DNA from: Novosphingobium colocasiae
GTDB lineage: Bacteria; Pseudomonadota; Alphaproteobacteria; Sphingomonadales; Sphingomonadaceae
Reading direction: 5' to 3'
Assembly (NCBI RefSeq): GCF_014652555.1
Contig: NZ_BMZA01000004.1
Coordinates: forward strand, 1-64,000
DNA: 64,000 nt
Below are positions 9,714 to 18,496 of this stretch, piece by piece. A program made the translations under genes and the position numbers. The first letter of the stretch is position 1; each line of letters begins with the position of its first letter. Below the pieces are notes generated by a model. The model ran no database searches, was not told the origin of the DNA, and was given only the letters and a program-made list of their open reading frames with translations.

Positions 9714-9998
9714 ATGACCGATACTCCTGGGACGGTTCAGGGCGAAACAGGCAAGCCGGCGGGGTTCGGATGGGGCGATGCCGCCGAACTGCACAAATGC
9801 GCCGACGGCGGCGGACTGTTCCATCGTTTCAAGACCATCCGTCGCGGCAGCTTCGCCGAACTGATCCGGTTCGTGATGGACCTGCCCGAAGATCACCAGG
9901 ACGAATACGCGATCCAGAAAGAAGGCGATCGCCTGTTCAAAGCCGGCGAGATTCGTACCCTGTCCAGACGGCCCGATTTCCCCGCCCCGCATGGCTGA
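9714..9998 (+). CDS. Conserved-looking small protein of unknown function downstream of lolD
   Basis: A 94-residue protein. The ATG at 9714 is preceded by a good ribosome-binding site (aggaagg, 9702-9708), which decided the start against the upstream in-frame codon at 9675. No signal peptide, transmembrane segment or known motif is recognised; the sequence is polar, with FHRFKTIRRGSFAELIRFV and a charged segment PEDHQDEYAIQKEGDRLFKAGE. Its end overlaps the glutathione peroxidase start by 8 bases, so the two are probably co-translated. The function is unknown. Confidence 0.7.
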   Translation: MTDTPGTVQGETGKPAGFGWGDAAELHKCADGGGLFHRFKTIRRGSFAELIRFVMDLPEDHQDEYAIQKEGDRLFKAGEIRTLSRRPDFPAPHG

Positions 9999-10485
9999 TC
10001 GCCGCACGATCGCCGATTTCTCGGCCGATCTGCCCCAAGGCGGATCGGCCAGCCTGGCGGATCGGCTGGGCAAGGTGGTGCTGGTGGTCAATACCGCCAG
10101 CCAGTGCGGCTTCACCCCGCAATATGCCGGCCTCGAAACGCTGTGGCGCAAGTTCGGGCCGCAGTGTTTCGAAGTGCTGGCATTCCCGTGCAACCAGTTC
10201 GGCGCGCAGGAACCCGGCAGTGCGGAGGAGATCGCGCAGTTCTGCGCGGTGAACTTCGGCCTCTCGTTCCCGCTCATGGCCAAGGTGGACGTCAACGGCC
10301 CTGACGCCGCTCCGCTGTTCAGGTGGCTGAAGCAGGCTGCCCCGGGGCTGCTCGGCACCCGGGCGATCAAGTGGAACTTCACCAAGTTCCTGATCGACCG
10401 CAGCGGCCACCCCGTGCGCCGCTATGGCCCGACCACCAAGCCCGAAGCGCTGGAAAAGGACATCGCGCGGTTGCTGGCGGGATGA
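9991..10485 (+). CDS. Glutathione peroxidase family protein (Cys type)
   Basis: A 164-residue thiol peroxidase. The peroxidatic cysteine is C39 in NTASQCGFTPQY; the second conserved block is LAFPCNQFGAQEPG (with C67), and the third is KWNFTKFL, together giving the Cys-Gln-Trp-Asn catalytic set of the family. The active site is Cys, not selenocysteine. It likely reduces hydroperoxides, probably using thioredoxin rather than glutathione as most bacterial members do (family knowledge, not visible here). There is no signal peptide, so it should be cytosolic. It overlaps the preceding small gene by 8 bases. Confidence 0.93.
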   Translation: MADRRTIADFSADLPQGGSASLADRLGKVVLVVNTASQCGFTPQYAGLETLWRKFGPQCFEVLAFPCNQFGAQEPGSAEEIAQFCAVNFGLSFPLMAKVDVNGPDAAPLFRWLKQAAPGLLGTRAIKWNFTKFLIDRSGHPVRRYGPTTKPEALEKDIARLLAG

Positions 10486-10682
10486 ATTTTGCGGGGCTTC
10501 CGGTGCTGTGGCGCAGGAAGCCGTCACCGCCTTATCATCACCAACTTCTACCAAGTCTCGATAACTTTGACTCATGTTGCTCTCTCCCCTTCAGGGGAGA
10601 GATACGCAGGCTTGGCGGCTTGCCGCCTAGCCGGAGTAGAGAGGGGCGAAGCGGCACCATCCCCCTCTCCCAACCCTCTCCC

Positions 10683-10690
10683 CTGAAGGG
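10683..10690 (+). repeat. Left target-site duplication of the MITE-like element
   Basis: ctgaaggg, repeated directly at 10846-10853 on the other side of the element and present once in the empty site of repeat copy B. Confidence 0.8.
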
Positions 10691-10845
10691 GCTACCGCAT
10701 GCACACATCGTGTTTTGGCTCATTTTAGGATGCTGAATGGAATCCGGAGACGGCCAAATGGATTCGATTTAGAATCCCAGCCGCCACTTTCGCGCAATTT
10801 TCGAAAGCGAAATTGGCTCGAACCGCGATGTGTGCATGCGGTAGC
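10691..10845 (+). mobile_element. MITE-like non-autonomous element (155 bp) with 20-bp perfect terminal inverted repeats
   Basis: The left end is gctaccgcatgcacacatcg (10691-10710) and the right end is its exact reverse complement (10826-10845). The element is flanked by the 8-bp direct repeat ctgaaggg (10683-10690 and 10846-10853). It has no coding capacity. The uninterrupted paralogous repeat at 16233-16373 shows a single ctgaaggg at the corresponding place, so borders and target duplication are directly supported. The transposase that would move it in trans is not in this window, and the IS family was not identified. Confidence 0.82.
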
Positions 10846-10902
10846 CTGAAGGGGAGAGGGCTATGAGTTCGGATCAACGAGCCATCTTTCTATTTCAATT
10901 GG

Positions 10903-12108
10903 TTATCTGTTTTTCGGGGCGGGCACGGCCGATGCTGTGCCTGCCGCTGACACCGGTGCCGAACCGAAGCCGGGGGCCGGCGATGTCGGTGCGGGGGTTG
11001 GCTGGGCAATTTGCGCGGGCGCGGGTTCGAAACGGGGGTCGAAGATGCGCCGGGCCGGAGACGTGAGCCAGTAGGCGATGCCGTCCGCCGTGGCTTTCAT
11101 CCCCGCGGCGTTGAGGTGCCAGCCGATCCCGTCAGTAGCCTGCTGCCCGAATTTGGACCCGTTCATCCACGGCACCTTGTCGCACGGGGTGTGCGTGGCC
11201 GAGGCCTCGTTCATCTGCACCACCTGCGCCCCTTCGGCGGCGGCGGTGCGCAGGATGGTCTCGCTCAGCCGCGCGGCGATTGTGCGCAGGACATCGGCAT
11301 CCTCCGGGCTCATCGCCACGGCGGCGCACATGCGATCGGCAGTCGGTATCAAGGTCAGGTACTGGACGAACATGACCCGCGCCGATGGCGCACGGCGGTG
11401 GATTTCGCGCACGATCTGGCGCAGCCGGTCCTCGTTGGCGGCATAGTCCGCCTCGCTGGGGATGAACAGGGCTGGGCAAACCCGGGCCTTGTCGCCCGGC
11501 AGCGCCGGCGATGCGGTGGCGACCTGGGCGCGGCACGAGGCGGCGAAGGCGTTGCCGACATAGTTGAGATCGTTGCCGCCGATGGTCAGCGTGACCAGCC
11601 GGGTATCGGGAGTCACCGCTTCGATCTGCGGCGGGATCTCGCCCCAGGAGTTCAGGATGTTGGTGGTCTGCGCCCCCGAACAGGAACGGTCGATCAGCAC
11701 CAGGCTCAGCCGTTCGGCAAGCAGGGTGGGGTAGTTCGCCATGCTCTGCCCGCAGCGCGCCGGGGCACCCGGCGCGGGAGGCTTGCCGGGGGCGAGGCCC
11801 GGGCCGGCAGCGAACGAACTGCCCAGCGCGACATAGCGGCCGCCGAACAGCGCATCCTCGGCCTGGCGCACCACGGCCTTGTCCTTGCGCTTCCAGATGA
11901 CCGGTGCCTTGCGCTTCTTTTCCTTGCCCGAAGCTTGGGCAAGGGGCGTGGCTGCGACCACCGGCTTGGGTGCCGGCTTCGTTGCGTGCTGGGGATTTTC
12001 CGTCGCCACCGCGCCCGCGCCGACCCAGGCCCCGACACCCGCCAGGACCGCCGCCGCCGCGACACCGGCCAGCGCGCTTAACCCCAGACGCCCCGTCACT
12101 TTACCCAT
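10903..12108 (-). CDS. SGNH/GDSL-family hydrolase with N-terminal membrane anchor
   Basis: A 401-residue protein with an N-terminal hydrophobic segment (about residues 10-33) followed by a Lys/Ala/Pro-rich linker, then an SGNH esterase domain: the Ser block is ALGSSFAAGPG, the Asn block is TIGGNDLNYVG, and the His block is WHLNAAGM. The C-terminal ~40 residues are Pro/Ala-rich and probably disordered. It resembles secreted lipase/esterase members of the family; the substrate is unknown. It is the last gene of a lepB-rnc-era-SGNH run on the minus strand and overlaps era by 13 bases, suggesting co-transcription. Confidence 0.82.
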   Translation of the reverse strand: MGKVTGRLGLSALAGVAAAAVLAGVGAWVGAGAVATENPQHATKPAPKPVVAATPLAQASGKEKKRKAPVIWKRKDKAVVRQAEDALFGGRYVALGSSFAAGPGLAPGKPPAPGAPARCGQSMANYPTLLAERLSLVLIDRSCSGAQTTNILNSWGEIPPQIEAVTPDTRLVTLTIGGNDLNYVGNAFAASCRAQVATASPALPGDKARVCPALFIPSEADYAANEDRLRQIVREIHRRAPSARVMFVQYLTLIPTADRMCAAVAMSPEDADVLRTIAARLSETILRTAAAEGAQVVQMNEASATHTPCDKVPWMNGSKFGQQATDGIGWHLNAAGMKATADGIAYWLTSPARRIFDPRFEPAPAQIAQPTPAPTSPAPGFGSAPVSAAGTASAVPAPKNR

Positions 12109-12989
12109 TCCAGCCCGATCTCCTCATAGATGTCGCGTGCTTCCGCCCAGTTTTCCTCGACCTTGACGTGGAGGAACAGGTGGACTTTCTGGCCCAGAAC
12201 GGCCGCCAGTTCCGTGCGCGCGGCCTCGCCGATGGCGCGGATCTTGGCACCGCGCTTGCCCAGCACGATCGCCTTCTGGCTATCGCGGGCGACGACGATC
12301 TGCTGGCGCACCTCGACCGAGCCGTCCTTGCGCTCGACATAGGCTTCGGGCCGGACCGCGCTGTCATAGGGCAGTTCATCATGCAGCAGGCGGTAGATCT
12401 GTTCGCGGGTGATCTCGCAGGCCAGCAACCGCTGCGAAGCGTCGGACACCTGATCCTCGGGATAGTGCCACGGGCTTTCGGGCATCAGGCCCGCAAGATG
12501 CCCCTTGAGCTGCGCCACGCCGTCGCCGGTGAGCGCGGAAACGAAGAACACTTCGGCGAAATCGACGGCGGTGGTCAGTTCCTGCGCCAGTTCGAGGAGC
12601 TTCTCCTTGACCGAGGCATCGACCTTGTTGAGCACCAGCAGCTTGCGCTCGCGCCGCCCCTTGAGGCTTTCCAGCAGCGGCTCCAGTTCGTGGCGGCGCA
12701 GTTTGACCGCATCGACCACCAGCAGCACCGCATCGGCTTCCTGCGCGCCTTCCCACGCGGCGGCGACCATTGCCCGGTCAAGCCGGCGGCGCGGTTCGAA
12801 AATGCCGGGAGTATCGGCGAGGATGATCTGCGTGTCATCGTGAAGGGCAATACCCAGCAGCCGCGCGCGGGTGGTCTGCGCCTTGGCCGAGGTGATCGCC
12901 ACTTTCTGGCCGACCAGCGCATTGACCAGCGTGGATTTGCCGGCGTTGGGCGCGCCGATGACGGCGACCAGACCGCAATGTTGCGTCAC
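12096..12989 (-). CDS. era: GTPase Era
   Basis: A 297-residue Era GTPase acting in 30S ribosome maturation by binding the 3' end of 16S rRNA. The G1 loop is GAPNAGKS, followed by the T/Q-rich switch region KAQTTRARLLG, the G3 motif DTPG and the G4 motif NKVD. The C-terminal KH domain contains GKRGAKIRAIG. The length is normal. The start overlaps the rnc end by 4 bases, giving the classic lepB-rnc-era order. Confidence 0.97.
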   Translation of the reverse strand: MTQHCGLVAVIGAPNAGKSTLVNALVGQKVAITSAKAQTTRARLLGIALHDDTQIILADTPGIFEPRRRLDRAMVAAAWEGAQEADAVLLVVDAVKLRRHELEPLLESLKGRRERKLLVLNKVDASVKEKLLELAQELTTAVDFAEVFFVSALTGDGVAQLKGHLAGLMPESPWHYPEDQVSDASQRLLACEITREQIYRLLHDELPYDSAVRPEAYVERKDGSVEVRQQIVVARDSQKAIVLGKRGAKIRAIGEAARTELAAVLGQKVHLFLHVKVEENWAEARDIYEEIGLEWVK

Positions 12990-13654
12990 GCGAATTTCCT
13001 CATGAATTCCTCCGCCGCCTGGGTTTCGGCGTCCTGCTTGGAACCGGCGGTGGCTTGCGCCGCGCCGATGTTGTGAATGGCCACTTCAACCGTGAATACC
13101 AGGGCGTGATCGGGGCCGGAGCGGTCGAGCAGGCGATATTCGGGCATACGGCGGCGATTGCCTGCGGCCCATTCCTGCAGCGCGGACTTTGGATGCTTGC
13201 GCTTGCCGGTCTTGCCTTCCATCGCCTCCTGCCACAACCGGCGGACCATCTGCCGCGCCGCGTCCATGCCGTGTTCCAGGAAGCATGCGCCGATCAGCGC
13301 CTCCATGATGTCGCCCAGGATATTGTCGCTCTCCTGGCCGCCATCGTCGCGCGCCTGCTTGCCTAGCCGCATGCGCGGGCCCAGCCCGATGGCGCGGGCG
13401 ATCTGGGCGCAACTTGCGCGGCTGACGAGCGCGTTGAGCCGTTGCGACAGCCGGCCCTCGGCTTCGGGGCTGGTCTGGTAGAGCCATTCGGCGATGGTCA
13501 GGCCCAGCACCCGGTCGCCCAGAAATTCCAGCCTCTCGTAAGTTTCCTTGTCGCCGGTGCTGCCGTGGGTGAGCGCGGCGGTCCAGAGCCGGTCATCGCC
13601 CGGCGCAGCGCCCGTGGTCTGTTCGATGAATGTGCGGGTTTCCGTATCGAGCAA
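12986..13654 (-). CDS. rnc: Ribonuclease III
   Basis: A double-stranded RNA endonuclease for rRNA and mRNA processing. Catalytic-domain motifs ERLEFLGDRVLG and SDNILGDIMEALIGA are present, followed by a C-terminal dsRNA-binding domain (PKSALQEWA to QAAEEFMRKF). The start is uncertain: TTG at 13654 gives 222 residues (MLDTETRTF); a CTG at 13660 sits better with the GGAGG upstream; an ATG at 13708 would add 18 residues overlapping lepB. The TTG start was chosen because the product length and N-terminus fit the family. It sits between lepB and era and overlaps era by 4 bases. Confidence 0.93.
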   Translation of the reverse strand: MLDTETRTFIEQTTGAAPGDDRLWTAALTHGSTGDKETYERLEFLGDRVLGLTIAEWLYQTSPEAEGRLSQRLNALVSRASCAQIARAIGLGPRMRLGKQARDDGGQESDNILGDIMEALIGACFLEHGMDAARQMVRRLWQEAMEGKTGKRKHPKSALQEWAAGNRRRMPEYRLLDRSGPDHALVFTVEVAIHNIGAAQATAGSKQDAETQAAEEFMRKFA

Positions 13655-13656
13655 GG

Positions 13657-14529
13657 TCAGAACATGCCTCCGATGCGGCTCCAGCGGGCGGCGGTGAACC
13701 AGGTCCACGGCTTGATCCAGCTCGCAGACCCGTCGGTAGAGAACATCATCACCGATGCCTTGCCTACCAGATTGCCCTGCGGAACGAAGGAAATGCCGCC
13801 TTCGTCCGTGCTGTAGCGGCTGTCGAGCGAATTGTCGCGGTTGTCGCCCATCAGGAACAACGCGCCTTCGGGGACGACGTAGACGGCGGTATCGTCACGC
13901 GGGATCTGGCCCAGATCAAGGACGTTATAGCTCTTGCCCTCGGGCAGGGTCTCGCGGAACTGGGGATAGCGGCAGACCGGCAGCCCCTTGTCGTCCACGC
14001 TTTCGAATTCGGGCGAATAGCAATGCGTGTTGGGGCTTTCGGGAACGACGAAATCATCGGTCTTCACCTTGGGGACCGACTTTCCGTTGATGAAAAGCTG
14101 GCCGCCCTTCATCTGGATCTGATCGCCGGGCAGGCCGATGACCCGCTTGACCCAATCGACATCGTTCGACGGCGGGGCCTTGAAGATGACGATATCGCCG
14201 CGCGCCGGCTGGTGCGCCAGAATCCGTCCGGGGATCAGCGGCACCGAGAACGGCAGCGAATACTTCGAGAAACCGTAGGACCACTTGGAGGCGAACAGGT
14301 AATCGCCCACCAGCAGCCGGGGCAGCATCGATTCACTGGGGATCGAAAACGGCGAGATGATGAAGCTGCGCAGCACCACCACCGCCAGGATCAGCCACGC
14401 CATCGACGCGAAGAAACCATCATCCTTCTTCGGCTTGGGCTGTCCGTCCGCCGCCGGCAACGTGCCGGCCCCGCTATCCTGGGCGGCGACGGTGGCGGGA
14501 TCGGCAGGCTGGTTGTCTGGCTGGGTCAT
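13657..14529 (-). CDS. lepB: Signal peptidase I
   Basis: A 290-residue type I signal peptidase. The start is at ATG 14529, which gives the usual short hydrophilic N-terminus; an upstream frame to 14565 is unlikely. One membrane segment (about residues 41-60) is followed by the catalytic serine S67 in IPSESMLPRL and the general-base lysine in DWVKRVIGLPGD. The C-terminal MGDNRDNSLDSR box is intact. It cleaves signal peptides at the periplasmic face. It is first in the lepB-rnc-era cluster and divergent from pgi. Confidence 0.95.
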   Translation of the reverse strand: MTQPDNQPADPATVAAQDSGAGTLPAADGQPKPKKDDGFFASMAWLILAVVVLRSFIISPFSIPSESMLPRLLVGDYLFASKWSYGFSKYSLPFSVPLIPGRILAHQPARGDIVIFKAPPSNDVDWVKRVIGLPGDQIQMKGGQLFINGKSVPKVKTDDFVVPESPNTHCYSPEFESVDDKGLPVCRYPQFRETLPEGKSYNVLDLGQIPRDDTAVYVVPEGALFLMGDNRDNSLDSRYSTDEGGISFVPQGNLVGKASVMMFSTDGSASWIKPWTWFTAARWSRIGGMF

Positions 14530-14705
14530 GGTGGGACACTTGTTGCGCGCGGTTCGTCTCGTCAAGTGCGTTACTCATCGCACCCTGCGGCTGAACGCGG
14601 CATTGCGGGACAGTGCCGGCGATCGGCAACGCAGCGGCATTGGGGTTGGACTTCGCACCTGCGGTATGCATAAGTCCGGGCGCAGCGTGGTGCGAGGAGG
14701 AAAGC

Positions 14706-16226
14706 GTGGCCCAAGCCGTCTGGAACAAGCTGAAAGAACTCGAAAAACCGACACTGGGACAGCTTTTTGCAGGCGATCCGGCGCGGCTGGACACGCTGGC
14801 CACCCGTTTCGAACTGGGTGAGGATGCCGCTGCGGGGGCGATCCGCTTCGACTGGTCGAAAACGCACCTTGATGCCGCGCATATCGCCGCGTTCGAGGAA
14901 TTGGCGGCAGCGATGGACTTTGCGGGCCGCCGCGCCGCGCTGTTCGCCGGGGATATCGTCAACCCGACCGAGGGCCGGGCGGCCGAGCATACCGCCCAGC
15001 GCGGTGTTGGCAGCGATGACAGCGTCAGGCTGGCGGCAGACCTGCACCACCGCACCGCCGCCATCGTTGAGGCGATCCATCGCGGCGCGATGGGCGAGGT
15101 GAAGCACCTGATCCACATCGGCATCGGCGGATCGGCGCTGGGCCCGGCGTTGGCGATCGACGCGCTGGCGCGAGACGGGGCGATGGTGGACGTGCATGTC
15201 GTCTCGAACATCGATGGTTGCGCCATGGAACAGGCGTTCGCCGCCTGCGATCCCGCCACCACGATGCTGGCAATCGCTTCCAAGACCTTCACCACCATCG
15301 AAACGATGACGAACGCCGAAAGCGCGCTGCAGTGGCTGCGCGAGAACGGCGTGGAAGATCCTTATGGCCGCGTAGTCGCGCTCACCGCATCGCCCGACAA
15401 GGCGGTGGAATGGGGCGTGGACGAGACGCGGGTGCTGCCGTTCAGCGAAAGCGTGGGGGGACGCTATTCGCTGTGGTCATCGATCGGCTTCCCGGTGGCG
15501 ATGGCGCTGGGATGGCCCGATTTTGCCGAATTCCTCGCCGGTGCAGCGGCCATGGACGTGCATTTCCGCGATGCCGAAGGGGCTGCCAACCTGCCGCTGC
15601 GCGCGGCCTTCGCCGATCAGTACTACACCCGCCTGCGCGGCTGCCAGACGCGCGGCGTGTTCGCCTATGACGAGCGGCTGGCGCTGCTGCCGGACTATCT
15701 CCAGCAACTGGAAATGGAATCGAACGGCAAGAGCGTGACGTTCGACGGCCAGCCGGTGGACGGGCCGACCGCGCCGATCACCTGGGGCGGGGTGGGCACC
15801 GATGCCCAGCACGCGGTGTTCCAGTTGCTGCATCAGGGCACCAGCCTGGTGCCGGTGGACTTCATCGCCTCGATCGCGCCGGGTGACGATCTCGATCCGG
15901 CGCATCACCGCATCCTGTTGTCCAACTGCTTCGCGCAAGGGGCCGCGCTGATGGCGGGCAAGCCGAGCGATGACCCCGCCCGCGCCTATCCGGGTGACCG
16001 GCCGAGCGCGACGATCCTGCTCGACGATCTGACCCCCGGCGTGTTTGGCGCGCTGATCGCGTTCCACGAACACCGCACTTTCGCCAATGCGGTGCTGATG
16101 GGGATCAACCCGTTCGATCAGTTCGGCGTGGAACTGGGCAAGGCGATCGCCAACCAGATCGAACAGGGCGGCACCCGCTTCGACCCGTCGACCGAAGCGC
16201 TGCTGGCGCTGTCCGGCATCGGCTGA
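14706..16226 (+). CDS. pgi: Glucose-6-phosphate isomerase
   Basis: A 506-residue phosphoglucose isomerase interconverting glucose-6-phosphate and fructose-6-phosphate. The start is the GTG at 14706, preceded by a strong gaggagga ribosome-binding site (14693-14700); the ATG at 14613 has none. Recognisable motifs are HIGIGGSALGPAL, GGRYSLWSSIGFP and NPFDQFGVELGKAIA. It is transcribed divergently from lepB, and its end faces rpoD across a palindromic repeat that may terminate both. Confidence 0.95.
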   Translation: MAQAVWNKLKELEKPTLGQLFAGDPARLDTLATRFELGEDAAAGAIRFDWSKTHLDAAHIAAFEELAAAMDFAGRRAALFAGDIVNPTEGRAAEHTAQRGVGSDDSVRLAADLHHRTAAIVEAIHRGAMGEVKHLIHIGIGGSALGPALAIDALARDGAMVDVHVVSNIDGCAMEQAFAACDPATTMLAIASKTFTTIETMTNAESALQWLRENGVEDPYGRVVALTASPDKAVEWGVDETRVLPFSESVGGRYSLWSSIGFPVAMALGWPDFAEFLAGAAAMDVHFRDAEGAANLPLRAAFADQYYTRLRGCQTRGVFAYDERLALLPDYLQQLEMESNGKSVTFDGQPVDGPTAPITWGGVGTDAQHAVFQLLHQGTSLVPVDFIASIAPGDDLDPAHHRILLSNCFAQGAALMAGKPSDDPARAYPGDRPSATILLDDLTPGVFGALIAFHEHRTFANAVLMGINPFDQFGVELGKAIANQIEQGGTRFDPSTEALLALSGIG

Positions 16227-16232
16227 GACCAA

Positions 16233-16373
16233 GGCTCGTTGATCCGACCACATAGCCCTCTCCCCTTCAGGGGAGAGGGTTGGGAGAGGGGGGGGCCGCT
16301 TCGCCCCCTCTCTACTCCGGCTAGGCGGACAAGCCGCCAAGCCTGCGTATCTCTCCCCTGAAGGGGAGAGAGC
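16233..16373 (-). repeat. Interspersed palindromic repeat, copy B (intact, empty site)
   Basis: An inverted copy of the repeat at 10580-10883, without the 155-bp insertion. It carries the ctctccccttcaggggagag palindrome twice and lies between the convergent ends of pgi and rpoD. The single ctgaaggg inside it (read on the minus strand) corresponds to the duplicated target of the MITE-like element in copy A. A role as bidirectional terminator is plausible from position and symmetry but is not shown. Confidence 0.85.
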
Positions 16374-16386
16374 GACATAACTCGTA

Positions 16387-18411
16387 TTACTGGTCCAGGA
16401 AAGAGCGCATCTTGCGCGATCGGCTGGGGTGCTTGAGCTTGCGCAGCGCCTTGGCTTCGATCTGGCGGATGCGTTCGCGGGTGACCGAGAACTGCTGGCC
16501 AACTTCTTCCAGCGTGTGATCGGTGTTCATGCCGATGCCGAAGCGCATGCGCAGCACGCGCTCCTCGCGCGGGGTGAGGCTGGCCAGCACGCGGGTGACC
16601 GTTTCCTTGAGGTTCGCCTGGATCGCGGCATCCACCGGGATGATCGCGTTCTTGTCCTCGATGAAATCGCCCAGGTGCGAATCTTCCTCGTCGCCGATCG
16701 GCGTTTCGAGGCTGATCGGCTCCTTGGCGATCTTCATCACCTTGCGGACCTTTTCGAGCGGCATCGACAGGCGCTCGGCCATTTCCTCGGGCGTGGGCTC
16801 GCGGCCCTGCTCGTGCAGGAACTGGCGGCTGGTGCGGACCAGCTTGTTGATCGTCTCGATCATGTGGACCGGGATGCGGATCGTGCGCGCCTGGTCGGCG
16901 ATCGAGCGGGTGATCGCCTGCCGGATCCACCACGTAGCATAAGTGCTGAACTTGTAGCCGCGGCGATACTCGAACTTGTCGACCGCCTTCATCAGGCCGA
17001 TGTTGCCTTCCTGGATCAGGTCCAGGAACTGCAGGCCGCGATTGGTGTATTTCTTGGCGATCGAGATAACCAGCCGCAGGTTCGCCTCGACCATTTCCTT
17101 CTTGGCGATGCGCGCCTCGCGCTCGCCCTTCTGGACCATGTTGACGATGCGGCGGAATTCGGGAAGCGCCATGCCGGTGGCGGCGGCGATGTCCGATACT
17201 TCCGAACGGATGCGTTCGACCGAATCGGCCTCGTTATCGGCGAAAGCGGCCCACTTCTTGTCGCGCTTCGACATTTCCGGCAGCCAACTGTCGTCCAGTT
17301 CGCGGCCGACATAGGTTTCCAGGAACTCGGCCCGCTTGACCTTGTGACGCTCGGCCAGGCGCAGCATCTGGCCGCCCAGCGCGGTCAGCCGGCGGTTGAA
17401 GGCATAGAGGTTATCGACCAGGTATTCGATTTTGGTGGCGTGGAACTGCACCGATTCCACCTGCGCGGTCAGATCCTCGCGCAACTGCTGGTACTGGTCT
17501 TCCTTGCCGCCGGGGAAATCGATGCCCAGCGCTAGCGCGTCCAGCCGCTCGTTCTGAAGCTTCTCGAAGGCTTGGAACAGGTCGGTGATGAGGGCGAACT
17601 TCTCCAGCGCTTCGGGCTTGAGCGCGGCTTCCATCTGGGCGAGGCTGAGGGTGTTGTCCTCTTCCTCTTCCTCGGCGGGGCGCTTGGCGCGGCGTTCGAT
17701 GCCGTCCTCGTCCTCGTCCTCGGAAGTTTCCTCTTCCTCGATGTCCTCTTCCTCCTTGTAGGAGGGGCCGGCGGTCGCCTCGCTGATCTCGCCGTCGTTG
17801 TCGCCTTCGCCGTCCTCGTTGAGGTTTTCGGGCGCGGGTTCCTTCGAAAGCATCGCATCGAGATCGAGGATCTCGCGCAGTTGCATCTCGCCGTTGTTGA
17901 GCGCTTCGGACCATTGGATGATGGCGTGGAAGGTGATCGGGCTTTCGCACAGGCCCAGGATCATCATGTCGCGGCCGGCTTCGATCCGCTTGGCGATGGC
18001 GATTTCGCCCTCGCGGCTGAGCAGTTCGACCGCGCCCATCTCGCGCAGATACATCCGCACCGGATCGTCGGTGCGCTCGATCGTTTCCTTTTTCTTCGGG
18101 TCCGCGACCATGCGCGGGGTGCCGTCGGAATCTTCGGGCTCCTCGGCATCGCGATCATCGTCGGGCTCGCGATCGGCGTCCTCGTCGCTTTCGACGATGT
18201 TGACGCCCATTTCCGAGATCGCGGCCATGATGTCCTCGATCTGCTCGGAAGACATCTGATCCTGGGGCAGCGCTTCGTTCAGCTCGTCATACGTGATGAC
18301 GCCGCGACGCTTGGCGCGGGCAATCAGCTTCTTGACCGAGGCCTCGTTGAGGTCGATCAGCGGAGCATCGTTGCCGTCGTTTTCGCCGCCGGTGGTTTCG
18401 TTCTTGCTCAT
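16387..18411 (-). CDS. rpoD: RNA polymerase primary sigma factor (sigma-70)
   Basis: A 674-residue housekeeping sigma factor. Region 1.1 starts near residue 20 ([17 protein letters not shown]). Regions 1.2-2.1 contain [13 protein letters not shown] long non-conserved region with an extreme Asp/Glu-rich run follows around residues 195-260. Region 2 has [12 protein letters not shown] and [19 protein letters not shown], with [15 protein letters not shown] for the -10 contact. Region 4 ends with [20 protein letters not shown], which contacts the -35 box. It lies 85 bases downstream of dnaG on the same strand, the macromolecular-synthesis operon order. Confidence 0.98.
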   Translation of the reverse strand: MSKNETTGGENDGNDAPLIDLNEASVKKLIARAKRRGVITYDELNEALPQDQMSSEQIEDIMAAISEMGVNIVESDEDADREPDDDRDAEEPEDSDGTPRMVADPKKKETIERTDDPVRMYLREMGAVELLSREGEIAIAKRIEAGRDMMILGLCESPITFHAIIQWSEALNNGEMQLREILDLDAMLSKEPAPENLNEDGEGDNDGEISEATAGPSYKEEEDIEEEETSEDEDEDGIERRAKRPAEEEEEDNTLSLAQMEAALKPEALEKFALITDLFQAFEKLQNERLDALALGIDFPGGKEDQYQQLREDLTAQVESVQFHATKIEYLVDNLYAFNRRLTALGGQMLRLAERHKVKRAEFLETYVGRELDDSWLPEMSKRDKKWAAFADNEADSVERIRSEVSDIAAATGMALPEFRRIVNMVQKGEREARIAKKEMVEANLRLVISIAKKYTNRGLQFLDLIQEGNIGLMKAVDKFEYRRGYKFSTYATWWIRQAITRSIADQARTIRIPVHMIETINKLVRTSRQFLHEQGREPTPEEMAERLSMPLEKVRKVMKIAKEPISLETPIGDEEDSHLGDFIEDKNAIIPVDAAIQANLKETVTRVLASLTPREERVLRMRFGIGMNTDHTLEEVGQQFSVTRERIRQIEAKALRKLKHPSRSRKMRSFLDQ

Positions 18412-18496
18412 TCTTTACGCCGTTTATCCCGTACTGCCCCGCTCCGTCAGTGACCCGGCAAACGACCGGAACCGACAGACCCCTTCAATTATACGA

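Larger units (their letters stand above)
10580..10883 (+). repeat. Interspersed palindromic repeat, copy A (interrupted)
   Basis: It begins with the palindrome ctctccccttcaggggagag, continues through atacgcaggcttggcggctt and the gccgcctagccggagtagag core, and resumes after the insertion with gagagggctatg and gttcggatcaacgagcc. Without 10691-10845 plus one 8-bp duplication, it matches copy B at 16233-16373 in inverted orientation along its whole length with few differences. Both copies lie between convergent genes and could act as bidirectional terminators. Confidence 0.85.
10486..10902 (+). other. Intergenic stretch between convergent genes, filled by a palindromic repeat with an inserted 155-bp element
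   Basis: No gene is supported in these 417 bases. The left ~95 bases hold nothing recognisable. The remainder is an interspersed repeat (10580-10690 and 10854-10883) interrupted by a MITE-like insertion (10691-10845). Small open frames here are composed of the repeat and are rejected as genes. Confidence 0.8.

Noticed and set aside
10739..10845. Coding potential inside the MITE-like element
   Set aside because: No frame of useful length exists between the terminal repeats; it must depend on a transposase elsewhere.
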